From Rhyacichthys aspro (Eukaryota; Chordata; Actinopteri; Gobiiformes; Rhyacichthyidae): a DNA stretch of 64,000 bases. Below are positions 38,855 to 50,809 of this stretch, one piece after another. Position 1 is the first letter of the stretch. Every line of letters starts with the position of its first letter. The translations under genes were made by a program, and so were the position numbers. The stretch is taken from the NCBI GenBank assembly GCA_036850595.1, contig CM072159.1:8579016-8643015 (forward strand), in the 5' to 3' direction. The notes below the pieces were generated by a model. That model worked only from the letters and a program-made list of their open reading frames with translations. It ran no database searches and had not been told where the DNA came from.

Positions 38855-41780
38855 AGAAAGAAAGAAATATACTCCTTTGCATGGAGGAATGACTGTGAGC
38901 CAATGGCCAAATCACAAGTCCTCATTTACAAAAAAATTCACATTAAGTATTATATTAGGGATTGTAGCCCTAGATGTACATACAATAGAGTTTTGCTTTT
39001 TTTAATGTAGTATTCCTGCAAATGTAATCAACCATAAACATAATACAGATTTGCAAGCAAGCATAAAACATTTTCAACAAAGGTAATTATATTTGGTTAT
39101 CCTAAATGCCGTCCAAATCTCTATAAAAGTAAAACCTTCCATATTTTAATGCATATTAGGGTACCTTATTGATATCCAGAATTATTATTGGATAGATAGA
39201 TATTTTTCCAATTCAGAAGGTCAGATACTTTGGATGATCCTATGCACCTTCCCACTTCCAGCAGTGGTCCTTTAGTTTACAGCTGTACCGCAGTTAGTGG
39301 TGGTTGGCCTATAGAGGGCGATAGGCCACATCCCACCATTTAAAAAAGGATTATGATTAAGTAGAAATTCATATATAACATAGCATAAATTTGCATGAAG
39401 TTACACGATGTGGTACATTTTCATCACCTCCTGCCACTGGGATGCATTGCTATGGTCTAAGGCCCACGTATCTTCCAAAATAACATTAACAGCAAGTTAA
39501 AGTTAAATGACGTCCAATTGCAGCTCTGTCTTTTGTCTGGAAACAATTAATGCAAATAACTGCTAGCTTTGTTTTTGAAAAAGAGAAATAAATAAGCTTT
39601 ATTTCCAGATGAAATATGAATGCTTATCACAAGAGTAAGACACTTAATACAATGGGAAGAGTATATTCTTTTCTTTCTTTTGACTTCTCATTTGTATCAA
39701 AGGCCGAGAGGTCACCAAATGTCGCAGTACGCTTATGGAATGCTTTGTACATCTTTTGACAATGAAATGAGGCTTTGGTCTGGACCTTTATACATTCTAT
39801 GGTCTGGACTTTGGCCCATTGCTAGACATCATTACCTTTTTGCGGCATTGCCAAGTCGAGAGTGAACTGTAATGTCAAAAAATCACTGGTGGAATTTTCT
39901 TCCTGGTGATTACTGATGATAAGGAACTTGAATGAAAGTTGCTATGGGTGTTGATATATATAGTTTTTTCATGCTACAATGTTGTGAGAATGCACATTGT
40001 GATGCATGGCTTTGGACCTGCAACATTATCCATTTAATAGACCATCCAGGAGTCAGAGAAGTGCACCGTTTTATGCACGTATAGCTCCAAAGCTGGATCA
40101 TCTAACGCCGCTGTAACCTTTCCCCTGTGCCCCTCATCCCTGCTCAAATCAGCTCAGTGAAATTGGTTTTAGACTAACTGCTGTTCTGGGGGTTTGTAGA
40201 TAATGGCAAATGAACATCACATAGAAAGAAAAAAAAAAGAAACATGTTTTTTGAAGACTGTGAAAGGTCAGGAAAAGCTTTAAGCAGTTAGCACAAATCC
40301 AAACTGAAGATTGAAAAAAGGGGACAATTCCATTATTGTCTTATTATTGTATGAAATTACATAAATATGAGAGCAAGCTTAATGTGTTAGATCTGTAAAT
40401 ATTGGTCAACACAACCTCTCATTTATCTTAGGGTCCTGTCTGTTCTTCAAACTGCACTGTGACCTCTGCTGAAAATTGCCCGGCCCCTTTAATAAGAAAG
40501 TGCTTGCTAACTAAAACCAGCTCTGAAAGCCTCCGATCAGACTCACATCACCTTCACTTTCCTCAGTGTAATGACCAAGCCTCCTGGCGTCGTTTTGCTG
40601 ACTCTGCAGAACTATTAAGGCTTTGTCCAGGTGAAGTGTGGGGGATGTGGTGTCCCCAGATAGGGACTGATTTACATTCTGCTCCTCAGTGCACTGGTCC
40701 CAGGAGACAGGGCAGACGACGGTCAAACCCAGGGGCCTGTACTTGTTAAATGAATTTTATGATTCATGTCTTTCCTGGTTTCTAATGTTTATCCCGGCCC
40801 AGTCTCCCTTTTCAATTATATTTAGGCACCATTTTTACAAATCACTGGTAAAAAAAAATAAAAATCTTAAACTGGTAAAGACATAATTTTAAACAAAGTG
40901 CACAAAGTGTACACAAGAGTAGCATGTGACAACCCCCAGGTCCACAACTCAATAATCAATCAAAACAGACTTATAGGTGTCTATGGAGACTCTTTAGTCT
41001 TTTAGGTTAAGAAGATGCTGGCATGTGGACATAGGTTGAATCCCAATTCATGAAATTGCTTTGGAAACGTCCTAACACCTTAACTTCACAATGACCCGGA
41101 TTGTCAAGATACCCCTGATGCTAGTTTCCTGTCTCAGTAAGAAACCTGCTAACATCTCACTGTTGATCTGATGATGTTGCACAAACCAAGGAACAGTGGT
41201 TAGAGAAAAAGACTTAGGATGTTATCTTGAATTCTTTTTATATTTTAATTCAGCCTTATCTCCATCAAAGAGACTGTGAAGCCAAAGCTGGTTCTCGACT
41301 TTGTTCCTTTCTTGGCAATTCTATTGTCGTTGGTCAATGGACAATAAGAGGCAAGGGCCACTCAGGATATTTATCAATATTTAAGTTATACATTTGAACT
41401 GTATAAATACAAACACATACAAAGTGTTGTAGGTAGGAAATAACCATCACAACATCAATTAAACATCAATCAACTGTCCAATAAATGTCTTGTATGCTAC
41501 CACTGTGTTTTGACATGATGTGATCATTAAAAGAAATGTTGCAAGATGCAACACCAATATACTGTGAAGATGCAACACCAAAATTGTGTGATTTGATAAC
41601 AGCAGAAAGAGCAATGGCTGTTAGTCTTTTAACCCACTGTTCTTCAGGTAAAAATGCAAGAGGTTCTACAAGGTAGAAAGTTTTTCAAGGGAAAGTAACT
41701 AAATCAGTAACTTTATGTTTTGGTTTGAACTAAAAAAAAAAAGGGGTGATCACACATACTTACAAATTTATTTTGTGACA

Positions 41781-41950
41781 AATGGAGTGGTTAGCGCTCC
41801 TGCTGTACTGCAAGAAGATTGTGGGTTCGATCCCCGGGCCGGTCGACCCTCGATCTTTCTGTGAAGAGTCTGCATGTCTCTCCGGGTTCTCCAACTTCCT
41901 CCCACCGTCCAAAGACATGCATGCATAGGTGAATTGGTGACAGAAATGCT
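41781..41950 (+). repeat. tRNA-headed SINE-like repeat, 5' part (copy A2)
   Basis: Same insertion as in A1. The box B-like word here is gggttcgatccccgg, one base different from A1 and closer to the canonical GGTTCGANTCC. The rest of the body is nearly identical. Confidence 0.7.
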
Positions 41951-42029
41951 TCTTGATATTTTAGAGTGTAGATGTTTGATGTGTGGTTTCCCAAATGTCA
42001 TCATTTTTGTTTAGTGATCATTTATTTCT

Positions 42030-42595
42030 GTCAAACCAACTCTTTAACTTGTTCATCTCATTTGTAACTTCCCCTAACAGTTCTTTTAAATTCTCCCCAG
42101 AACAAAAAATGTCATGTCATTATTTAATAACACCAAGTTCATTATCTCTGACACCCTGCAAAAATCATTAATATACAGAATAAACAATTTTGGTCCCAAG
42201 ACTGTGCCGGTAGGACACCACACGCAACAACAAAACAACACCCAGCTTAACACGCTGCTGTCTTTTCTGTAGATAACTTTTAATCCAGTGTAACACTATG
42301 CCTCTGATGCCATATCTTTGTAGTTTTTTTAGTAATATATTGTGGTTGATTGTGTCGAATGTTTTTTTTTATGTCAATAAATCTATCAATGCAAATATCT
42401 TCTGCTCAAGAGCATTTGTAACTTCCGCAGTTGCTTTATTAATTGCTTGTGATGTTGACTGATTTGACAGGCCTGTGGTTGGTGAAGTTCCCAACTTTGT
42501 ACACAATTACTTTAGCTGTTTTCAACATTTTCATTTTGGCAATGAACCAGTTTGAAATGACAAGTAATAGATTTATGGTAAGTTTTGAACTCCTT
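42030..42595 (-). pseudogene. LINE reverse transcriptase fragment (copy A2)
   Basis: Counterpart of 10078-10640 without the transposon insertion. On the minus strand the frame runs through NKLKSWFDR (42031-42060), restoring the family order that A1 lost. Separately, this copy has its own damage at the active site: the LNDD of A1 reads NN here, followed by a single-base deletion that shifts the frame. Both copies are dead and decayed independently. Confidence 0.8.
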
Positions 42596-44445
42596 AAATG
42601 ACCTCTTCAATGATTACTATATCAATTCCAATAGAATCAGTAGACTTCTTGTTCTTACATTTTAACCAATGTCCAATATTTTCTTTTTATTCACTGCATT
42701 CAGAAACATTCATATTATTTTCAATCGTTCCTTGATCAGTGATTTTTCTCGCATTGTCAGCTCCCACACTTACTAAAAATGATTTAACTTGTCGGCCATT
42801 TAATTCCTGTAACAGATTACATTATCCTTATCAATAAAATTATCAGGAACAATGGCAGCCAAGGTTAAAATGAATTTATATTAACATGTTGCAAAAAGCT
42901 TTAAAAGACCAAAGACAGCACATTTTTCTGGATGACCCTGTGTAAATACATTACAAAATAACACAGATATAAGAACGATTCTTGAAGTAAACTGAACTGA
43001 GATTAAAGATGCTCTGAACAGTAAGACATTATGGGACAGTTGCAGTGGTTGCCTGCAGCAGTAAAGTGTTTATTTAGAACAGAATTTCTTGATAAGCGAT
43101 TCTTTAGGAGGTACTTGTGTGGTTCTCAATTGTATGCATTTACTCTGCAGCAATTAAATGAAAATATCAGTGTCACTGATACATCTACTTTTAACTCGAC
43201 AGCATTTTTGCAGATGTGGAGATCTTAAATACGTGTGCGTCTATTTAGCCTGCAGCGTTAGTGAGGTCGGCCCCTTGCGTCTGGTGATAACTCTGCTTAT
43301 GTATTTTATTCAGAGTTATTGATAGTGTAAAGGTCATGACATGTGCAGACCTTGAGTTCTTCAAATCTAAACAGCACAAAGGCTATAAAAATGTACTTTT
43401 GTTTGGTAGTAAACACTCTATTTAATCCTAGTCACCCTCATTCCTGCCGAAAGAAAAGGATCATTCATTCATTTTCATTTAGGTCAAAGCAAGGTACAGC
43501 AATTTATTTGCATTAAAAAAAAAAATTCAGACACAACAAATTCAGGAGATAAAAAACACCTGTTTTGACAGCTGTGAAAGAAACCTTTAAAACTGCAGTT
43601 TCAAGTCAAGGGCAGACTTAACACTTGAGTGTTGTTTCTTCAAGTTGTACTCCAGGATTTTCTCAGTTGGGTTGTATTTGATAAGTGTACTGATCTATTG
43701 AACTGGAGAGATCAAAACTGCTGTCGAACACACGCTATTGTCCAACTTAACCTTCATCTAAAGGTAAAATAATGTATTTCAAAGAGGCATGTACAGCATT
43801 CATCTAAACATTTTTCCCTGCTTGTTGTGCACACAAATGTACTACACGTATTGTATCATTGTAAAGGAAGGACAAGGGCACATTTGTTCATTTTGTAGTG
43901 TTTCAGATAAAAGCCTCTCTGAGAGGAATTTAAGCGGACCTTAGGAGAAACCATAGTGAAGACTCACAAGAAAACAACAAGGGCAACACCTGAATAGACA
44001 TGTTTATGTCTCTGAGGATCCTCTAAATATTTGAAGAATTGCTGTAACAGGAAGCGACACTGTTGTCTTCACTATCTGGAGCTGTGTTTGTACTGTAAGT
44101 GTATCTGAGGTGGAAGTAAAAGAAACTGGAATTAAAGGTCTCTAAAGAAACATTAATTAGTGGTGACACAGAGAAAATGTCTTTTCTTTCCATCCATTTA
44201 AGAGTGGGAACCCTGCTAACGGTCTCAGATGTGGAGGAAGACCAAATGTAAGATAAAAAGTAAAATAACATGGACAGTTGTTCAATAAGGGTTGTGACTT
44301 GAGAACTACTCAACACATTTTCAACACTTATGTAGTTTTCTTGTTGGAAAAATCAATGAGTTACTTAATTCAATATCAATTCATTTGTATTTGTATAGCC
44401 CAGTATCACAACCACAATTGCCTCAAAGGGCTTCACAAAAACAAA

Positions 44446-44485
44446 AGACAGTAAATATACAAACAAGACAGTAAATATACAAACA
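44446..44485 (+). repeat. 20-bp tandem duplication private to A2
   Basis: Two exact 20-bp units (44446-44465 and 44466-44485). A1 has one unit at about 12512-12531. Replication slippage or end-joining after the copies split is the simplest origin. Confidence 0.95.
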
Positions 44486-44526
44486 GGTTGAACTAGAAAA
44501 CATCCCTGTCCTTAGACCCTCCATCA

Positions 44527-45077
44527 CGCCTCATTTACACTGACTGCGAAAGGGATTCCGAAAGGAATCCGTAAGGACTGCCATTTACACCGGGTGCAGT
44601 GTGTGTGCTGTACGTGTCCGGAAATCTGCATCCGCGAGACCACAAAACCACAGGGATTCACGCTGAAGAGTTGAGTTCACGTGATAAGATCCATGTAAAG
44701 AGAGAGGTGCTGATAAAACTCACCAGTATATCCCAGAGCTCCAGCTATTTCACTCCATGCCTTCTCTTTTCTGGTGTTGTCCTTATAAAAAGTATGTGAA
44801 ATATCATATGTGTGGTTTTGGACTTCCATGATGAATCTCTGTCGTCCGTGGTCTCAAATAACCCCGGGACCCCGTCACTGCACTTGTAATTTCTTCAACT
44901 TCATGAAAATCCACATGCGTCCGGAAAAATAGACTTCTTGCGGAAACCTTCCGGAGCTCGGATCAGGAGACGTAACACACCGCAGCTGGTGTAAATGCTC
45001 GCACTGACTACAACGGTTTCTATTCCTACGTACGGACGCCGTTCCGTATCTGTTCTGCAGTCAGTGTAAATTAGGCG
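44527..45077. mobile_element. 551-bp nonautonomous DNA transposon, private to copy A2
   Basis: Terminal inverted repeats are 21 bp with one mismatch. The left end begins cgcctcatttacactgac and the right end finishes gtcagtgtaaattaggcg. Flanking tca at 44524-44526 and 45078-45080 is a 3-bp target duplication. A1 has the unoccupied site ccatcagggtgaag (around 12570-12583). There is no transposase. A 3-bp duplication again suggests a Harbinger-type mobiliser, but the TIRs do not match those of 9046-10077 and the superfamily is not secure. Interior GC content is visibly higher than the surroundings. Confidence 0.9.
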
Positions 45078-45853
45078 TCAGGGTGAAGAAAACTAAAAAA
45101 AATAAAAAAACCCTGGCATGGGAAAAGAGAAACCTCAGGAAGAACCACAGAGAGGATCCACTCCCAGGATGGACACTCAATAGTGCAATAGCTGTTTCCA
45201 GGACAGACAGTCCATTATATGTGCAATGAATGAAAGCAGAAACAGTTTATCTTAACAGGATCGCAGATGGGCCACAGCTAAGGTCCAGTCATCACTGGGA
45301 CGTCTAACAGCAGCCAGACATGTGGAAAGAGTGGGACAGAGGGACAACTTGTGAACAGCAAAGAACTAAGCAGAAATGTATAATAATACTGTAATAAGAG
45401 TGAAGTGAGACAGAGCCAGAGGATAGAAGCTCAGTGTGTCAATCCTTCTTCATCATATAGGCCAAGAAAATCACAGCTAATCTATATCCACCCCCAGTGA
45501 CCTTCCTGCTGTTATATATATATTATATATAAAAAAAAGTAAAACTGAACCAATGTGTGCTAAACAAAATAATAATGCATTATATAAACAAACCAGTGTT
45601 GCATTATTCACTTTGTTAATGGAGTATACCCAGCTACAATAACACCAGATTTAAGGGACATACAGGGAGCTGTAGAAATGCTTCAGTGACAAGGACTTTC
45701 CCAGTAGGACTTTCTGCCGCCACTGTTTCAAATTATACAAGTCATGTAGAACTACAGTCAATGGGGTCCCTTCCATACAAGCAGGTGATTGGTCAAATCT
45801 TGTTAGCGCAAAGTGAGCATTCTCATTTTTAAAATTGTTGATAATAAAGCCTA

Positions 45854-46544
45854 GGCCGTGTCCGAAGAAACACATTAATCACTATATAGTGCACTATGTA
45901 GTGTTTTTGCCATTTTGTGGTGGTTTCTGAATGTCTTGTGACTAAAATATAGTTTTTCACAATGTAGTGAGTAAAAGTCAGTCAGAACAATCAGTAAAAG
46001 TAGAAAGCAGCAATGGTCACTAGATGGTAGACCATAATGCTTTGCAAATTGTCGTCGGAAAGCAGCGTAATCGTGACATGTCTTTAAACTGTACACAACA
46101 GGTTTAAATGAAACAAGTGAGAGACACAAGTTTTACACTTGTGGCAATGTAGTAAGTTGTAGATTTTTAATAAACCGTTACGGTGTAAAATCACTAACGT
46201 TAGACAGTTACACAGATATGAGAGCTTTCCTCTGAGACATAAAAGAGTTGCATTAATCCACTCCACTTTGATTGTTAATAGAACAAGGCTTGTTGCATAA
46301 AACACGTAGGCACATTGATATTAATATTGATATTCCAGAGTGTATTTCAAAAGTCCATTATCAGCAGAGTTCAGCTGACTTTTTGTACATGTACACCAGA
46401 GTCACATGACTATCGGCGACAGAAAACAGGCGTGTAAGTGTCTGAAACCGTTCACTAATTCTGTACACATATAGTCGTCTACATAGTGCAGAACTATGTA
46501 GTGACTGAGGGGTTAGGGACTAGAGAGTGGATTCAGACACAACC
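45854..46544. mobile_element. Inverted-repeat DNA element with CTA flanks (copy A2)
   Basis: Counterpart of 13366-14055, with cta flanks at 45851-45853 and 46545-46547. One subterminal repeat differs from A1 (tagtcgtctacatag instead of tagtcactacatag). Reading frames inside it on the minus strand are incidental. Confidence 0.6.
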
Positions 46545-46568
46545 CTAGTGTCGTGATTAGTGTAATAA

Positions 46569-47060
46569 CACTCAGCTGGTCTACTCTAGCCACTCCTGCC
46601 CTGCACACCTGTTTACCCCCTGTTCTCCCAGCCACAGTACTTCAGCCCTGTATCCACTCCTGTGTCAGACTGACTTGATGCTATGCGCTGAGCTTCCTCT
46701 CAGTTCTGTAGACTGGTGCCAGTTTGGACCCCTGCTTGCAAGCTTTGCTGCCCGACCCTGTCTGTCTTTGATCTGTCCTTCTGTCTAAGTGAGTCCTGGT
46801 TTTTGGCTGCCTTCATTATCTGCCTCCAGTTTGCTGACCGACTCTGTCCCTTGCCCGACACTTCCTGGTTTTGTCTGCTCCACTGATTGGTGTTTGACCT
46901 GTGCCTGCCTGACTACACCTCGTGTGACCTAATCCTAGTATTGTCTGCTTTTCTGCTTCGTAGTGTGTAACCTGGTACTGTCTGCTCTCTGGTGTCCTTG
47001 TGTACGCCAGGTAACGTCCTTCACCTGCCACACCTGAACTTAAAGTCTCATCTTCATCTC
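46569..47060 (+). repeat. CT-rich, CCTG-word sequence, possible solo LTR relic (copy A2)
   Basis: Same sequence as 14080-14570 with very few changes. No ends are resolved here either. Confidence 0.3.
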
Positions 47061-47589
47061 CTCAGTGAGTTGTCAAATCATTGTCAAGGTAAGTCCGCTT
47101 TACTCGCCACTCCTGTTGACTCATTGCTGAGCCATTGCTTTATCATCTTCAGTCACCACTTAAAACTACTTTTAAAAAGCATTAAAGTTACCAGAAACTG
47201 TCACTGTACTGTGATGTGCATTTGTCCGAAGTCAACTTCTTCACACCTAGGTATTATATTAAAGTTTTGTTATTCTTTGTACAATATCCAAGCAGTTTTC
47301 TTCACACATTGTGCATTAAGTTGTAACACAATAAGCCACAAAAATCTGCTGTAATATACTGTAGATCTGCTAGGTGATTGAACAGCTTTACTTCCTGAGG
47401 TTTGAATGTGATAATTTATCATGGCCTACCGCTGTGCTGTGACGCACAAACAAGACATATGACGCCAGTCCTCCATCAGCTTTCCAGGCTGTATCCACTG
47501 TCACAGTCTACTTTTTGAAAATGACCATCTGGCCTCATTTAACAGACACACAAGATCAGTCTTCATCACTTCACTCATACTGATTTTTC

Positions 47590-47629
47590 GAATTACTGTG
47601 AATTACTGTGAATTACTGTGAATTACTGG
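47590..47629 (+). repeat. 10-bp tandem repeat, 4 units (copy A2)
   Basis: Four consecutive gaattactgt units (the last ends in gg). A1 has two. This could serve as a simple marker to tell the copies apart. Confidence 0.92.
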
Positions 47630-48379
47630 AACACGCGGTTGGTTGGCTCCCTCCCACCTCCTGTTGATGATACGGAACTTCTAGTTCTAGTTCTGACTAA
47701 TTTATAAACTGAATTTAAATACAACTTTTGCCAGAGGTTTACATTGCTTAAATATATGTAAGTTAGAGACATAAAAAGCCGCAGATTAAAACAAATCTAA
47801 AGCACATGGCTAATTAGTTTATATTACCACAAACAGAGAGTAAAAAAACAAATGAAGATGAAGTGTAAATTCAAACTGGAAGATTCGCTCTCATCCCCTG
47901 CCACTCTACATCCTCTCAGCTGACCATCTCTCTCCACCTCCAGCCTGCTACGACGTTGTTCTGCTAGAGTGAAAAGAAGTAACACAACCAAAATGTAAAA
48001 TGGGTAGTTGCTAATTTAGTTCAAACAAAAGTGTATAACAAGTGCCTAAATGTACATGTAAACAAAGTCCCAAACTACAGCAAAAGAATAAGGCGAGCTG
48101 TTCACCAGAATTACAGCTGTCCTGACTGGCAGTCCACGGCTTTAAAATGGTCTGTCTGCCGCAGGTGGAAGGACTGGGGCACCGCACCAATCAGAGCAGA
48201 GGAAACAGCATCAGGCAGGAGCCAATCAGGAGCAGAACAGTACAACAGGCCACCAGTACCCTGTTCCACTGGAAAAAAGGGCCCACAGAGCTGAAGTAGC
48301 ATAATACAATGGCAATCTGGATACACAAGGATGTCTTAAATTTGGATTATCCTGATTTTAGAGCCAATCTTGACACATA

Positions 48380-49129
48380 CCGTATTTTCCGGACTATAGA
48401 GCGCACCTAAATATAAGCCGCACCCACTAAAATTTAAAAGAAATATATATTTTGTCACATATAAGCCGCACCGGACTATAAGCCGCCGATATCCAGGCTG
48501 AGAAATAAGATATTTACATAGAAAGATTTTGTACCATAAGTGTTTATTCATATACCTGAACTGATTGTTTCCGAACAGTGCCTGTAACACGGCAGTAAAA
48601 GTGCTGATCAAACAAAACAGAAAAGTCATCGATGGTTTTATTCATCTTCCTCCTGTGCACTAAAACCAAGTTGCTTTATTTTTCTTCCTCCTGCGTACTG
48701 AAACCACTGAACACCAAACCACTGTCACTTTTTCTTCCTGTGTACTATTAAAGCGCAACTGCACAACTATTAAAGTCGCTTCATTCTCCCGTCACTGAAA
48801 CCACAAGTCACTATTCATCTTCCTCCTGAGCATTGAAACTACTGAACACCAAACCACTGTCACTTCATTTGTTTTCCATTATGAGGGGGTGAGGGTGTAA
48901 AAATATTACCGTATTTTGCTGTTGTGCGTCTTGGGTTGCATGTGCTAAGAATAAAAACTGGTGCTTTCTTGTTTGTATTGACTACCGCTGCCTGTCTCGT
49001 TTTTGCACTTCCTGCTAGAGCGCCCCCCTGAGGGCTGAAGAAAAATTCATAGAAAAGCTGCATCTCTGTATAAGCCGCATGGTTCAAAGCGTGGGAAAAA
49101 AGTAGCGGCTTATAGTCCAGAAAATACGG
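48380..49129 (+). mobile_element. TA-flanked nonautonomous DNA transposon, E3 (copy A2)
   Basis: Same insertion as E1: ta at 48378-48379 and 49130-49131, 750 bp. The right terminal repeat has one change (agtccagaaaa for agtccggaaaa), and the internal degenerate repeats differ from E1 by several bases. Confidence 0.88.
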
Positions 49130-50809
49130 TATCTGGCAATGATTGGTGTCTTAAATCCAAAATATGGAAAGAGGGTCTGTGACAATCTTAATTATGTTAA
49201 TCAGTGAGTCTCAAGTCGTTTTCTGTGCCTCATGCTGCATGTTTTCTATTATGTTAGGTTAAAATAAAATACTTTTGTGAAACCTACCAGTAATAATCTG
49301 TCCTTGTAGCTTTCAATTAAAAACTGGCAAATTTCAGCAGATTTTTAATAACTTCAATGACCCATGAATGCATTGACAGAGCACACACAAAAAGCTAGTG
49401 TGTGTTGTTTCTGTTTCCAGGTAACATTTTTAGCTGCTATATACGTCACCCATGAAATTTTGACTAATGACTTTATTAACACGTACGTGGCATATAAACT
49501 GAACTCTGCAGCAAGAATTATAAACCTAGGAAACAAAATCATTTCGACAGTACAACATTTGTCTCCCTGATCTGTAGATTACGTTGTAACTGTTGTTCTC
49601 TGAGTGAAAAGACTATAGCTGTTTTCAAATTGACAGGATTTGAAAAGTGTTTATAAGTGTTTATACAAACAGTGGCAGAAGATGAAGTGCAGCTTAAAGC
49701 AGACACTTTTCAGTTTAAATAGAAGTACATTTGCCATATTCATAGAATATTGATAACGTTTGCCCACTAAAGGTTCAGTTTTATTTAGCGTTAGTGAGAT
49801 TTTCATATCACTTCACTGTGAATAATACAAGCTGATCGTTGCTATCAGCTTTCAAAAGTCTCTCATGCATCTGGTAAAGAAGCAGGTGCCAGTGAGAAGC
49901 CAAAGGGGAGAATGCAGAACTCAAAGACCCTGTGCTCACAAGTGACCCTCAAGAACTGCCTGTGCCCTTCTCAGATGGGGATTTAGAATCATCATACATT
50001 CACCTTCTTCTAGCTTTTAATGCATCTGCAAATGGGTGCACAGCAATCCAGGGAGGAGCATACAGCCTGCTCTCCTCTGCACAAGCAGCAGATGAATTCT
50101 GCCACTCATAAGGATTTTTTTGCTTGCTTTTCTCTTGAATGTTTGTTTTATCGGTTTCTTCAATTCTTGCTAAAACCCACGTCTACACTGCTCAGTGAAG
50201 ATTAAAAAAACATAGTAATCAAGCACTCGCACATTAAATAGGTTTGATGGTCAATGCCCCAGTGATCCTTGGGGATTTTTTGTTTCTTGCCTATAAGGCT
50301 TGTGGACTTGAGAGCTAGCACTTGTTCTCTTGAACTGTAGGAACAATGCTGTAACCATGGCATGTATCCATTAATGACGTTTACCGTAAAACCTGTAAAA
50401 GTATTCCACTACACCTTTTTTCTTCACCTGTTCATAAGCCACTTTTGGGAATAGCTTATGTTTTGTGCTATTCAGAAACATCTGACAAATTTGCATTGAC
50501 AAGGATCTTTTGCCCAGGTTGCTGTATGTCTCTGGTGGAGGCAGACAACAGACTGCAAGTGTGGGTGGCCATAATTGGGATGAAGCACAGTCATATGTTG
50601 AAAAGCACATGGACAAACATTTCCTTCCTGCCTAGGTACTCTGAGCTAGATTTCCGTGACTGTTCTCCCATCTGTTTGTTGAAAACACACCATGTCCATC
50701 GCTGCCAACACAGAGGCATTCAGTTCAGTCTCTATACAATAGGCATAGACACAGGCAGTGAAATAGTTGGAGATGTCACACTTAAGGCTCTGTCTCTAGA
50801 GGTCTGGAG

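Larger units (their letters stand above)
44379..45480. repeat. Percomorph-type interspersed repeat, split by a transposon (copy A2)
   Basis: Same repeat as 12437-12960, interrupted at 44527-45077 by a younger element. It also carries a private 20-bp tandem duplication (44446-44485, unit beginning agacagtaaatata) not found in A1. Confidence 0.65.

Noticed and set aside
44599..44799. A 66-codon frame inside the A2 private transposon
   Set aside because: Too short for a transposase, lacks any motif, and the element is only 551 bp.
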